Of a DNA stretch of 64,000 bases, positions 13,101 through 28,100 are shown in pieces; within the stretch, counting starts at the first letter, position 1; each line of letters starts with the position of its first letter. The DNA lies in contig NC_092566.1 in assembly GCF_037975245.1 (NCBI RefSeq), positions 3,102,001-3,166,000 on the forward strand, given 5' to 3'. The notes beneath the pieces were generated by a model, which worked only from the letters and a program-made list of their open reading frames with translations, ran no database searches and was not told the origin of the DNA. The DNA is from Apostichopus japonicus (Eukaryota; Echinodermata; Holothuroidea; Aspidochirotida; Stichopodidae). The position numbers were made by a program, and so were the translations under genes.

Positions 13101-16100
13101 ATAAACCACAGAGTGGAGTATAATATACCAATTGCATTTATTGGTGTACCAGTTTTTCACAATGACAACCGCTGGGCCAGTCTTTCTTAATGTCGGTCCG
13201 GTAGTCAGAGATGACCAAATTTCTGTCGGCGGACGACTAGTTGTTTTCATCAAATTCATATTGCATTGTAACTAAATCCCCCCAAATAGGTAAAATGATA
13301 AGAAGCTATCACCCCCAACGCTGGTGTTCTATTCACCAAACCTGCACATATCTCCCACAGTGTACATATTGCTATTCTATTCACCAAACCTACACATCTC
13401 TCCTACAGTGTAAACCAAAATATATGGCCTGATTGTCCGAGGGAGAACTATAACAACATCTGTATTACCACAAGAAGAGCTTTCTAGATGGAGAACCTAC
13501 TTCAAGTTTTAAGAATGTTGTTCATAGTTTAATGAGCTGCTTTTACCACATCAATACTGTCACAAAAACAGTTATTTCCCAAATATTGCTACTTTTTACT
13601 TGCTACGTTGTACTGCTGTTGCCGCTACGTCTTACGTACACTTCGATGAGCTTCTGCCCCAAACTGCAGATGAAAGGTGAGAGGAACCAGGGAGTGGTGG
13701 TAACAATGACGAGGTATATAATCTGAATTATAAATTAGCCTATGAATATGCATTTACCTTATCTTTGTGTCCCTCTAGAGAGTAAATTTCTGTTCCAGTT
13801 GCTAGGCATGTGATCTGCAGGTGACCGTCTTCATATGCTGTGTGTGTTAGGATAACAGGACCATAGCATCAATCAATTTCCATTTCAAACAGAAACATTT
13901 ATTGATAATAATATTTTGTGATAAAACTTTTTTAAGATGGATTTGAAATGTATTTAACACAGGTGCCAGCTGCTGACTTTTGCAAATGAGTCTCGGAATG
14001 AAAAATCCATTTTAAGAAAGCTACATTGTTCACTAAGGAAATCTATTCTGTATTAACAATTTACAAGGTTCATATCAGTAATAAATGAAAGCATCCAGGC
14101 AAACAACAAGAGTTACTTGTAAGTGGGAAGGGAGGTATCAGATGTGTTAAGGTGGGGATGGAAGAGGGGTAGGGGTGGGATGGGCGTCTGAAGGGGCCCA
14201 AATACAGCCATGTAACTACTAACTTTGGTTGGTATGTTACAGTCAGGGGTTTATTGGCAATTTCCAATAATCTTCCTGAATATTTGTGCATAAGATCTAA
14301 CATAAAAGACCTTATAATAGCTTGTTTCATTTAGTATCAAAATGTCTTCCTTCAAGGAAAAATGAAGAAACTTCGCACACATTAAATGCAGAATGCACAC
14401 TAAGTTAAAAACACAGATTTAACAAACATCAGAAGATGCTTTATCTAACCTGCGAGGATGAAGTTATCATCGGCTGAGAGAATCATCTTTGATATTGGGC
14501 TGGTTTTGCCGTCCATTGCATCGAGTAAAGAGAAAGTTTCCAGGCTCCATGTCTACATGAAAGAACAACAAATGCAGAAATGAGAAGAAGAAAGAACTAG
14601 AAGTTAAAAAAGATAAACAAATATCGGTCCCCTCCCCCCGCCCAAAAAAGACGAGGAAATGTTAGGCCAGCAGCTGGACAAAATGCAGCCTTCAAAGCCC
14701 CCTGCATCTGAGTCCATCCTAAATACCAGGAAGTAGGCCCTTGATACCATGTGATGTGTGTCACAACTAATCCAGGAAAGCAACTGCAAATGGGATTTTA
14801 AGATATATATACCACATTTTTCAGTATTCTACTTTTAAACAAAGCTAGTACAAAAGATCAAAGGAAATTTAGTTACCGAGAAGTTTCAAAATTTCACAAC
14901 AAAACGAAAATTTTGGATGAAATTGGAAAAGGTTTTTCCACCTTTCAGAATGGATGTAATTCTCTACATGATATTTCCAATAAGAAAATTCACTTACAGA
15001 AATGATTGTGGCCGATAACAAACACCTCCTGAACACAAAAGTTTAATTGTTGGAGTAACATACCCTGATCATGCAATCCGCAGATGCTGTTATCAGAACG
15101 TCGTCGTGGCTGTTGATCGCCACGGCGACCATCATCTCGGCCGACCCCCTCCAGCTCTGCTCCATGCATCGTTTCTCCACGTCGAAGACTCGAATCATTG
15201 CGTCCTTTGAACCTGTCACGATCCTCTTTGAGTCGTGGCTGATGACTAGACACGATATCGGGCCCTCTTGTTCTTCAAAGTTGTGCAGTCTCTTCCCAGT
15301 CTCCATGGAGCACATGATCAGGCCTGGTTTGTTGAGACCGACAGCCAAGAAACGATGGTTCTGAGCCAGCCCGAAGCAAGTGACCACGTGGTCGGACATA
15401 AACTCCTGCCAAATCTTCTTCTGGGATGCTAACTGGTAACCGCTGATGGCAAAGTTATCCACCAGACAGTAGAGTCGTTGGTTGTCACTCGATATCTTGA
15501 TGTCACTGACCTTCCCGTCCACTCTGAAACTAGTGATGACGGGGTTGACAGGTATCGGGAGCCAGGGTGAACGGGGTACGAGGAGGGGCTTGGAGTATTC
15601 TTCACACCAGTGTAAGGCTTGAGCTATAAGAGGGGCCAATACTTGAGGGGTGGTACCTACAAACAAAAAGAAAGAGAATGCAAAAATCCACTCAAGATTT
15701 CAGTGATTTAATACACTGAACAAGGGGACTGACCAATCAGGCAATACCCGAGGGCCCAGAGCAGTAGAGCACCCACTAACCTCAATAGCCTCCTGACCAA
15801 ATCCACAATATTCAGTACACTTGCACGCAAGGTCTGTTCCAATATTCTAGGCGTGTTGTTATGTTAACAGCATTTAAAACTGCAAAGACACAAAATCCCT
15901 GCAAACATGCAAACTGTAAAATATTCACTTCCTTGATTACTTCATTCATGTTCAAGCATTGCCTGTACACAGTTCAACCATTGTTATATTTAATTTCTGA
16001 CAGTGGGTAGTGGCAAGGGGTTTTGGGGGTCACTGCTCCCTCACATTTTAGTGCTGGATACGCCCCTAGTGGGAGGGGGGGTAATAACCATTTTGCCTTA

Positions 16101-19100
16101 GGACCCACATCACCATCAGTCCGGCCCCGATGCTGAATTATTTGAAGCTTTGAAAGGAGTTTTTCACAGTTTTTTTCACAGTTCTTTCACTAGATCACAT
16201 GTGAGACATATAGGATTGCATTCCATAACATCACAAGAAAACTAATTCTACCCAAAAAAACACCACCCATCTGCAGCTAAACTACAACAACACAAATCAA
16301 ACCCCTGACTGTGTTTCTCTCACATGTTGTAAACAACATGGCATCCAACAACATCATTGAGAATAGTTTCCCTGTATTAATATTTTGTGGTCTGAACTTT
16401 TGATGCAGGTGCAGAATTGGGTGACAGTCTCTTAATTTTGTTTAGTCCAACAAACACCTATGGTGAATTAAGAATTTCATATTTTGGGTCATAAAATTTG
16501 GCAAAATATTATTTTTTACAGGTTGTTAAAATCTTATAAAACAAGAGATATACATCTGTTTTCATACTTTGGCTACGTTTTGTTTAAGCATTTCTAATTC
16601 ATGTGTAGTTAATTTCGTCCTCGGGGTATTTTTGTTATCATGTGCTTATCCATTTGAAAATAGTCGGAGAGAAGACTCAAGTTGCAATCTGCACTGGGGT
16701 TGCATCTTTTAACCATAAATTGGATGTTCCTTAATGTAACTAGGAGATCCTTTCTGATACAATCGTATTACTAATAAACCAGTTATTAAACAATTAGCCC
16801 GTTCTTGATTCCCACAAGTTCATAACCTAATTTCGCTGCTCACAGTGTTCATGATTGACAGACATAATTGGCTAAAGTTGTCGAGTGTTTTGTTTATCTT
16901 TCCCTTAAATTGATGACTTTAGGCACAAAATCAATTTGGATATGTTGTTCCACGTTTCAATCAAGTTTATATTGTCACTGCATTTCCTTAATGAAAAATC
17001 AACTACAAAACATCACAGGAAAAGTATGAGACTTTGATGGCCTTGGATAAACATGTTCAAAGTGCATTTCATATCGGTCAAGGACGATGTGTTGTTGAAG
17101 GTCATGACAGGGAGTTTCTTAATTTATATGAAGTCATAAGAACATACATGTTCTTGGTCGAGTTATTAGACATTTACAACAACAATCGATTAACATTAAA
17201 TAACATTTAGGCCTACATTGAGGAGTGGAGTTCCTCATCTAATCTCACTGAATTGAATATTACTTTATATACTTTTAAAAAAAGGAGAGAAAAAAATTAA
17301 TGTCGACTTCATATTACATATAATTATATGCATGTTTAGACCAATCTTAAATGTTGCTGTTATTCTTTTGTAATTAGCACATTGCTAATTATTTTCTTCA
17401 TTTCTTTTCCTTTCTTTACTGTAAGGGGTCAGACTCGAAAAGCTTTGCTTATTCTGACTCCTCTACCCATCATATGTATATATGTACTGATTATTGCATA
17501 TCATTTATTATTTATAAGTATATTAATTTCATAACAATCATGTTATAAATATAAATTAATGATGATGGTACAAATAAACTTGAAAACATCGATTTAACCT
17601 TTAAGCAAGCAGATTCGTCAGGCTTTACCTTTACTCGGAGACAATCTGGCGATCAGCTCAGCCCCGAGCTGCAACGGGTCAGAATCGAGGGCCTCCGCTG
17701 ACAGGGAGAGGGTATTCTGTATCAGATCCATCTCGGTGTCCAGAATTAACGTCCTTATTTGATTGATGTCTTGAATAAGATGTTGCACAGATTTGGCCTG
17801 CACGGCTGCCAGCAGGTACTCAAAATTACAGACAGTGTGGGTTTTCAGCTTGCCTATGTCTCCTATAGGAGAGAGTGAGAGACATGCAAGAAGACTTGAT
17901 TGGAGTCCTGTGATTGTTATTAACTGCTTAAGTGTTCATAACTGCTTTACAATATGAAAACCACATTTGTATATATCATCTTTGGCCAGACAAACCCAAA
18001 ACAGAGCAGATTGTAAGTTGGTCCATAATATTTAGTGAATTCATCACAAATTGAAATTGAAATCAAACTATGACCACCCTTCTACATTTTCAATATTTAG
18101 AAATTAATGTATTTATATAAATTGATGAATAAGTTTAGTAATAAATTTTCACTCAGTAAACATTTTTATAAAAGATTGAATTACAACAGCAAATGAGAAA
18201 CTTTGAATGATTTGAATTTTCTTTTACTTTCCCTTCATTTATTTGAAATGAAAGTTGTCTAGGTTAACGTAATCAACAACAATTATGACGGGTATTTCGT
18301 GTAGCATGACATCAATGATTTAGCGAAACCGATGCAAAACATCAACCTCAAACATTTTTTACTGCTTACTCACTTTACACAAGCCTATAATTTGTTAAAA
18401 AACATAAATGTGTTTGTATGTTTTTATATCAAAGCAAATGACGTAAATATTGGGGCACACAGGAAGCCTACAGTTGGATGCATCCAAATTTAACAAAGAA
18501 GGGAAAGTTTGTATAGTATAGGGAAACAGACAAAGATAAAAAACAAACGAGACAAGAAAAACTGAAGAAAAAGAGAGACTGAGATAGAAATCATCAAATC
18601 ATCAACATTTGAAAGTTATTTTTAACATGGTGACTCACAAACTAATGATAAACACTGTTATTGGTCTCAAAGCTGACATGTCATATCATCTATCCATCAA
18701 TACAGAAAGGACGTGAATTAAATTCTTGCAAAACTTAATCAGCTGTAGTCTTTAGCCTCACAACTTGCGATTATATGTGATTTTCTGGATTACGATAGTC
18801 GTACTGAGTCAGGTCGGATTCAGTCAGGGGCAGTGTGTGGTTTAGGGAGACATTTTCTAACTGATCTGGTTAAGGTTCATTCAAAATTTGTTGAACACAG
18901 GCAATATTTTGCCACGTCTAGTTTATGAAACATTAATGATATATAAGACATCTTGAATGCTAATTTAAGGCAAAGTAGAATGTTTCCTTCAACTGGTTTA
19001 TTCATATATAGTGTTTGCAAATGTGTTTATCATGCAGTCGTCAATTTGAACGACAAGCGCCGTGTCTAAGGGCATTTATGTTGTCTTCGCTTTTCCAGTC

Positions 19101-22100
19101 AAACTAGGTTTTAATAATAGTCAAACTAGGTTTCTTCAGTCAAAGTAGGTTTTCCATTCAAACTAGGTTTTACAGTCACTTTGAACAATCTGCATGAAAG
19201 AATTCATACCTGAGTATTTTAAGTTTATTTTATTCATTCTATTTGCTAAACTAGCTTGTTCAGTCACTTTAATTGATCATCACTGAATATTCATGTCCAA
19301 GTGTTTATGAGTTGGTTTAAATGTTTATTTTGCTAAAATATATTTTCAGTCACTTTGATTAATGAATGCCGAAATGATGTCTGAGTGTTTTTAACATTTT
19401 TTGTTGTTGTTAATCATTCCATAGGCTAAAACTCAGTTGTTCAATCACTCTTAATGATCTATACTTTTGAAGTTCAATACGACTAAGTTTTCAACACCTA
19501 GAAATGATGTTGAAATTATTTCACCTACACTAAATAAGTGGTTTTGATTAATTCTGTCTTTTAATACCCCCCCCCCCACATCAGAACACTTGAGAAGTTG
19601 TTTCTAAGCCATTCCCAAAAAAGGAATACTCCCACAAACCTGAGAAGGCTAAATGGTGCCAAAGTTCGCTAATTCTTCGATGATTGTTCTTCACTTTTCC
19701 AAAGAGTAACGGTTGTGCTGCCACCATCCTGCTGATGTTACTCCCTTGCAAATGGTTGGCCTCGCTGCGTTCTATCTCCCACGTCTTCCCTGTGGAATAT
19801 CACAACAAAAAAATCTCTGCCTGTTGGCCGACTCTTACGATATCAAGCACTTCATCTAACTCCCCTCTGACTACCTCTAAACATGCTCCAACACAATTGA
19901 CCAACTCATCAACCTTTCTGTCATTCTGTCATGTTCTTAAGAAAAAGGTTTTCTGCATGTTTTAAACAAAACAAAATTAAGGGTTTTTCTGCATGGCTTT
20001 TGCCAAAATTTTCATGCCCATTTGATTCCAAATCCGATAATAATACAGTTTTAGTGTACGGTTTACTTCCATGACTAGTGGATTGATTTTCCACATAGTC
20101 ATCAAAAAAAGAAAAAAAAGCAAATTGTGAATATTTTCTGATTTGCATTTTACATTTTACAATTGACCAACTCATCAACCTTTCTGTCATTCTGTCATGT
20201 TCTTAAGAAAAAGGTTTTCTGCATGGCTTTTGCCAAAATTTTCATGCCCATTTGATTCCAAATCCGATAATAATACAGTTTTAGTGTACGGTTTACTTCC
20301 ATGACTAGTGATGTGATTTTCCACATAGTCATCAAAAAAAGAAAAAAAAGCAAATTGTGAATATTTTCTGATTTGCATTTTACATTTTACAATTGACCAA
20401 CTCATCAACCTTTCTGTCATTCTGTCATGTTCTTAAGAAAAAGGTTTTCTGCATGGCTTTTGCCAAAATTTTCATGCCCATTTGATTCCAAAATCCAATA
20501 ATAATACAGTTTTAGTATACGGTTTACTTGCTTGACTAGTTGATATATTTTCTACATAGTTAAAAAAAACGAAGCAAATTGTGAATATTTCCTGATTTGC
20601 ATTTTACATTTGATTTTTAAAGTGAGATGTGGAAAGCCTGTAGATGACACTAGTTTTAGCATACAAAAGAATCGTTAATTACTGGGTAGTAATTAACATT
20701 CCATTTAATGAGAAACTCTAGGATGGTGTGCTTGTGTGATCAATCACAGACTCGTTGTGAGAAATACTCGTCACATTGATTAATACCGACAGACATTTTC
20801 TACGAAATGAAAACTTCCTCTTCATGACATGCAAGATTTGTGCTTGAAAACGATTTCTGTGAAGGAGGCCATGGAAACGGTTTAGTGTATGAGTCACTTT
20901 GTAGACATATAAACACAGTCTCAGGAAATAAAAAAAAAAACTGTTCTATTTAAAACTGTATTTTGCATTGGGTTTTGAATGAGCGACTGTGACCAAGGCA
21001 CTAGATCATAAGAATACAAGTTTTGACTTCAGTTGACCTCGCATGACCTTTGATCTGACCGAAAGAGGAAAAACAGTTACCCTCTAGATATTCGCCAATG
21101 AAATACGCAGCTACGCGGTTGTGAGTGGTCTGCACGATGCTGGGTGTCCCCAAGTAACGTTCCTTGGCGACTTTGGCTAGAACTGATCCGGACCAGTTTA
21201 ACACGGTCCTCTGGTCCTTACAAGTCTCTCTCAGCATGGGTCCTGTAAGACATAAATACAAATAAATACAAATAGAGATAATTGTAGAATAAACAAATAA
21301 AAACAAATATTAAAATGTTTAACAATATACATACAGGGATGTGCTCACACTCGGCGGCACCGGGCGGCTGCGCCCAGCAGTTCTGAGTGCCGCCTAGCAC
21401 AAACAATATTTTAAACATCCCCGCCCGGCACGTTTTTGATGATAATTTAACAAATTTTACCATAACCAAAATCTGGGAGAATACATGGCACAGAATAGGA
21501 AAATAGCACCACCTAAGCATACTTCATGTGCAAAATTTGTCCAGTGGGGAGGGGGTACCCCACCCATGAGATCCCTCTCCCAGGGTGTGGATCACACTAC
21601 CGCACAATCTGCCCAGTACTCAAATATTCCTGTGCACATCCCTGTACATATACAGAGTCACAGATAAATACAGCTGGAAAGTGGAGGTAGTAAATGTCCA
21701 TACCGACATCCCCGCCATCTTCAAAATTAATTTGGTTGTAATTAATGATACTGTTTCAGCGCAGAATTTTATTGCCCCCGGTATCTTCCAAGTCTAGTAC
21801 AAAACTTGAAATTAAACATTTTTCCACAGATTTCAAGCTACAGATCTTTCATTTTTTATGAGCAATGTTAGTATCAAAGAATTTTGAAAAATGACCATTT
21901 AAAATGCCATAATTCTAAAAAGAGATAAAAAAACTCTTTACACTAATTAGAGCTTGGAGGAGTAGATTGAGCAAGACAATTGACATATAACTATATATTT
22001 CCTACTTCTTTTCCACCACTCAATAATAACATTATGTGGATTTCTGCGCCAATGTTCAATATGTTACTCTGTTATATAGACTTGATTATACTTGAGTTGG

Positions 22101-25100
22101 CATAAATCTAAAGGTCTCTCTAAGGTTGTATAGTGTTTGTGCCATTCTCTGAGGTATCATACAAAATAGGCCAAAAACAGAATAAACAAGATCAGTTACT
22201 GGTGAAGTGACTCTTCGTGATTATCAAGAAATCGTACCCAACCTACTCCAAATTGAAATGAAATGAAATGAAATATTAAATATTTCTGGGGAGAAGAATA
22301 TTCTTGACAAAGAATAGCTCCATTTTATTTCAAATTCTCTATGACCTATATACACAGATCTGAACAACCATATCCATTACATTTATACACACTTCGGAAC
22401 TGTAACATGGTTAGCTAATGTTATTGTTGTGTTGTTTCACTCGCTAATTTTCATGTTAAAGGAATTTTCGATACGTTAGCTTCACTCACTGACTTTTTCA
22501 GTCGATAAACTCAAGCAAACACACAAGCCGCATTACCTTTGTATTGTTTCTCTATTGTTATTTTCCCTATTGTTATTTTCCCTATTGTTATTTTCACTAT
22601 TGTTATTTCCCTATTGTTATGTTTCCCTATTGTTGTTAATTATTCCTCTAGATATTATTAGTTGGCTGCAACCTCAGCTTGAAGGTCACTTTATAGCCCA
22701 ACAGGCAAATTCTGGTGCGACTGTTACACATAATAAATACTTTTATTTTAGTAAAGCTGGGTTTCTCTGTGTTTCTGCAATGGAACAGAAGAGGGTGTTT
22801 TATGAATCCAAATTTTAGGGTTGTATGAATTAAAAGCAGAGATGTTTTGGTCACTTCTTCTTTAAAGGCCCCTATCCTGTATACGAGCGGAATAGAAATC
22901 TAAAAGATATGTAAATTCTTGGCCTTTAAGGGGGGGGGGGGAAACAAATTGACTTTATATCAAGAAATTAGGCATCGAAACGATAAACATTAACTATCAA
23001 ACTGGTATACATCCCTGTATCTTAATTAAACTCACAGTCTCTCGTCTGTGCAAATGGCTACTCCTTGCAACTTTTAATATTACTGTACATTTACTCAAGA
23101 GTTTAATAATTAATTTAGCTCTCAAAAACAGGTAAACAGTACTTTTAATTGCCTATCCGCTGTTATGTTCGACCAACAGCATTGAGTGATGCTTCTGATA
23201 AGCACCAGCCAAATTGCACAATAAAATGTCACAGTGGCCCCTAGAAATCTTGATAACGAGAGATGTGTTGTTGTTTGAAATATCAACCTTTGGGTAAAAA
23301 TGCATCTTCAAGGTTTTTTTTTTATCTTTTTATTCTATCAAGGAAATGTTGCCCAAAAATACAGCGATTCAATCAGTAACTGCTTTCAAATACAGGTGGG
23401 CGTAAAAAAAACCCACATATATAAAACTAATTTTTACGAAATGTCAGTCAACTGGGCTAGGTTGGTCTTCATGGGGTTCTTGAAGGCAGCTGACATGCCA
23501 TGTTAAGATTCTCATGTGACTATGCGTGAATGTCCAATGACAAGTATTAATATTGCATTTTATGTCATAATACAGCAGGGGAACAAAATCCAGTTATATT
23601 GAAATTGGACGGTTGTAATTTTAGAAGAAGACCACATTGCCAAATTTTTGGATTTTGTTTTGGATTTTTTATTTATTTATTTTTTATTTTATTTATTTTT
23701 TGCTATGAAATTTAAGGAAAAAAAAATTCAAGAAAGAAAGAGAGAAACAGCTCTTAAGCAGGGCAGGTTTTGATATTGCAATTTTAGGATTATCAATAGC
23801 CTAATGTTTACAACTTCATTTCACATGACTCTTCATTAATGGATGAATATGATTACAATGTGGGCGCATTAGAAAACAAACATCCACTATAAACACTTAC
23901 AGCAAATTTCCTGCATTCCTACAAAAACCAGAGATCAGAAAGTACCTTTTCCATCTTTCTCTGCCCCCACCCACCCTTTTCGTGACATCCACTATAAAGC
24001 AACAAAATTACTTATAGCAAGTTTCCTGCATTCCTACAGAAAACAGAGATCAGAAAGTACCTTTTCCATCTATCTCCCTGCCCCCCCACCATCCACCCTT
24101 TTTGTGACATCCACTATAAAGCAATAAAAACACTTATAGCAAGTTTCCTGCATTCCTACTGTTACACTTTCTCTAGAAATACACATACAGAAATAAAACA
24201 TCAGAAAGTACCTTTTCCATCTTTCTCCCCCCCCCCTCATTTCTTGACAATAAACATGGCCTACCCCTCTTGAAAGTTTAATAGTCCGGAAGGGCCTGTC
24301 TCCATTTCATTACCCGTTGCAAGTTATTTTATTCACTAAACACTTGATCAAACAGGTCGCATTTCCAACTGATTACGCCAGAGTTTTTTTACCTTTTACT
24401 ATGTTACTGGATGACAGATGAATATGAAATGACTGACGGCCCTCTATCGGCCTCGGCATAAAATGGAAAACACTTGAGACCCCAAAAAATATATCTTTGC
24501 TTTGAAAGAAGGCTGGTTGTGCTCTCTCTCTCTCTCTACTTCCGGAGAGGAATAAGCATAAATACGCCAAAAAAAAAAACGGCAATTAATTAAGAAAATT
24601 TATTCTGACTTGGAAATGACATAGAAATGCTATGAAATGACTAGAGTCGTCGAGGAGGTCTACTCGTTGTGCATGTTGTATAACGTTCAGATGATTATAA
24701 TCATTGCTGTAAACAAACAGTGGTTAAATCGACATTAAAAAAGGTGGGGTGTGGCTCCATAGTCTTTGACGAGAACTCCAATGTGGGTGGGGGGGGGAGT
24801 GAGGGGTGTATGGATACAAATGTTAGAATGTGAATTAGTACATTGAGGTATATTTTTTCTATAAATGAAGTCTAAAATAAAGTATACATGCAAGGTTGTG
24901 CTAATAACTAATTTTTAATTTGTGTGGGGTGGAAAATGGAGGGGTTGTAACCCACACACCCCTTCCTTCCCATACCCTGCATCCCCACCTTAATCAAGAA
25001 CTCAAGTTCTCCTTACCAAGGTCTTTTCTCATGCCCGTCCAGAGTCTGTGTGGGAACCTAAGGACCTCTGGGAGATGATAGGGGTAGACCATTGTCAATA

Positions 25101-28100
25101 GTTCATCATCACATGATAGTATATCCATCAATTCCAGCTCGGTCAATCCAAATCGAGCAGCAGTAACGTACCTAAGGAATGAGATTAATTGATGATATCA
25201 AGGATACAAAGATAGACTTATAGGCATAAAATTGGAAAATATATCTAAAATGAGCTTTCTAGCTTTCATCCTGATTCAAGCATATAGTTGGCTCTTACTA
25301 TAAATTCAGGGAATCCTGAATAGTAATAAAGGTGCTAGATAAAAAAAAAATGCACTTCCACTGATGTGCAGGGACTTGTACTGGTAATTGTGTACTCATA
25401 TCAAAGGGAGTTATATTGGTACTTGTCCTAAAGTAGTCCCAAACAACTATTGAAATATTCCAAGTACAAGCAAGTGTACAAAGCCACAAGTCTGAGTAAA
25501 ACTAAAGGTAACTATGCTAAAATACGATTTGTATACCTTGGGGACCAAAAATTCCAATATATTTTCTAAAACTTTACTCCTTATTTGTCAGTTATAAGTC
25601 ATATCTTATTTCTCTGGTTTCCTCTAATGATATTTTGTTTTGGAGAAAACGTGGATTTTGTTATATTACATATATATATATATGTACATGATATTTGTAT
25701 GTACATACAGTATATTCACTACTATATATATTATCCTTGTATATACATATATTAGTATATTCACAACTATATATATTATCTCTGTATGTACATACAATAG
25801 TATATGCACACTTCTTTATATATATATATATATTCTCCTTGTATTGTATGTATTCACTACAATAGCGATGTACACTTCCTTTGATATATCTTGATACTTC
25901 TGTATATACCTGCACTATGTATATATTTTCCTATTATGTGTGTACACACATCTATATATTTTCCTCTTATTTTATGTATACACAACTATGCACACAGAGT
26001 ACTATATGATTTAATGTATGAGTGCACTACATATAAATATGCTTGATCACAGCTTTCACTTTGAGGAGAGCTATAGTCACTACAAACTAGTCACCGTACT
26101 GTAGCCAAGTTTAATCAACAGGATTAATCCACAAACTGAAACTGAATAAATTCCTCCTATTAAGATTGATCGTCTCAGACTGCCCTGGAGTTCTACGATA
26201 TGCCAGTATTTATCACAATCAAATATATTTTCCTGCCCTCCTTAGCAGCAAGGATTGCCCAGAGAGAGAGAGAGGGAAGAAAGATAGAGAAAGAAAAGCG
26301 AGCGGATTGTTCTTTTTCCGACAAGCCTAGGTAATCAGGATGAAAGGGATCAATACAGTTAATCAATGAAATAAATTTGCCAGAAAATAAATTCTTATCC
26401 TGCAAAACGAAGTCAAGAGGATTTGCTTTCGTGTTTAAATACATCCTGCTCTCAAGACCGTCCTGATAACCCACTTTACCCAAGCGGAAAAAGCTAGCGA
26501 AAAATTGCTACATGAGATAAACTTGTTTAATCCGATACGGAGGCATGCAGCGTTAAGATCATATGTAATCTGGTTAAACAGACGCTTTTTGGGGTTTTTT
26601 TTTTTTTTGTAACTAGGTTAGTTTGCTCTGTACAGAAATATGTCACTCTCTGATGAAACAGTAGACAGAAGATGGAATGTTTTTACATCATACTGACCTG
26701 CCAACCTGTGTCTTAACTAAAAAAATAGGAATATTTACATTCTCCTCCCCCCAACAAAAAATCGGAAAAGTATGGGGGGGGGGGGGAAATAACAGATATT
26801 GGGCAAAATTTAAAAAGTAAAACAAGATAGCTGTAGGGAAATGTTATTCGATATTACACTTCACCTCTGTTATGATATGATAAGTCGAAAGGCAACACTA
26901 AAGGAACTGAGGCCAACTTGTGTTAAAGTTAGCATTGAAGACCCTGGTGGTGGCATATGCATTTCATAAAATTATTTTCCAGTAACTGAAGTGGATTTTA
27001 TCACAGGTAATGCAGGTAAAAAAAACATGTAGCCCAATATCTGGTCGATCTGAATTAGAAATCAAATTTTGTTGGGAGAGCACAAGATTTGCCTTCAAAA
27101 AACCTAGGAGACTGGTAGAACTAGGAGAGCTAGGAGGTCTGTGTCATACCAACCTTGATAAACTAACAGATTTCTAAATAATAGATACTGTGACTATTAA
27201 TTTCATTTAAATTTATTTATTTTAATCGTATCTAAATAATAGTCCTACACAACAGTGGTTTTCCACCTGTATCGTTTTGGCTGATAATACGATAATGTGC
27301 ATGGATATACAATAAGTCATTAAACCCATTTTTTCGCTCAAAAAAAACATGTTACAATTTGCAACTTGAATGGTTTCTTAACTGATACTAGGATTCTGCA
27401 AACGAGAACTCAACCAATGATGATATTACAAATTTTGTTTTTCCATGTGAGGTCTCATAATGTTCACATTTTCCAAGCCTCTCACTTTGTGTAAAGCGGA
27501 CATGGGAGGAGGCAGAAACATCAGAAGGAAGTGGGATATATGACTTTGATTTACGGGAAGGCCAAGTGAAAAACACATCTCAAAACATCCCGACAAGACA
27601 GACCCTCTGTGCTTTCTGTACCTACAAATTCCAGTAGTTGGAAGGTTTTCCACGAAAACGACAGCTTTCAATTTGTGTTTTTCTTAAGAAAGCCTGACGG
27701 ACCTTAATCACTAAATTGCGGAGTGATATCACTCTGGCTCTGTGCCAGTAATAATGGCACATGTGCCCGACACATGTATAAACATGAATGTGATAATCAG
27801 GATGAGTTTTTGAACTCTAAATCCTCAAGGCTTCTACGATGCCATTCTCTTATACCTAAAGTCTCATTCATATTTTTTATTCGTTTATACATACAGTGTT
27901 TGCAGATCCAGTCATAATTCTTCTGATTTTCAACCTTGATTACCGAAAGATAAATATATAAATCACTGCTTACAATAACAATGATGCCTTTACTTAGAAT
28001 TATGTTTTTTTTTTCAGAAAAAGATCATTTTGAAGGAGAACCACTCTCCCCAACATCAAAATATTTCATCTAACCGACAAAAGACCCAACTTTTGTGGGG

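Larger units (their letters stand above)
7161..15063 (-). other. Short introns among the WD40 exons
   Basis: Eight introns of about 430-970 bp interrupt the exons in this span. Apart from the repeats listed separately (9460-9600, 12405-12490, 13327-13412), they hold only AT-rich sequence, a G-run at 10087-10109, a CA run at 9845-9858 and a near-perfect palindrome at 7253-7271. I see no other gene. Confidence 0.6.
21243..25016 (-). other. 3.8-kb intron holding several repeats
   Basis: No supported exon. Contents are a dispersed-repeat fragment (21335-21640), a 16-bp minisatellite (22546-22636), a 12-G run (22931), a ~120-bp triplet (23880-24240), G-runs near 24789 and a CT run near 24522. Confidence 0.55.
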
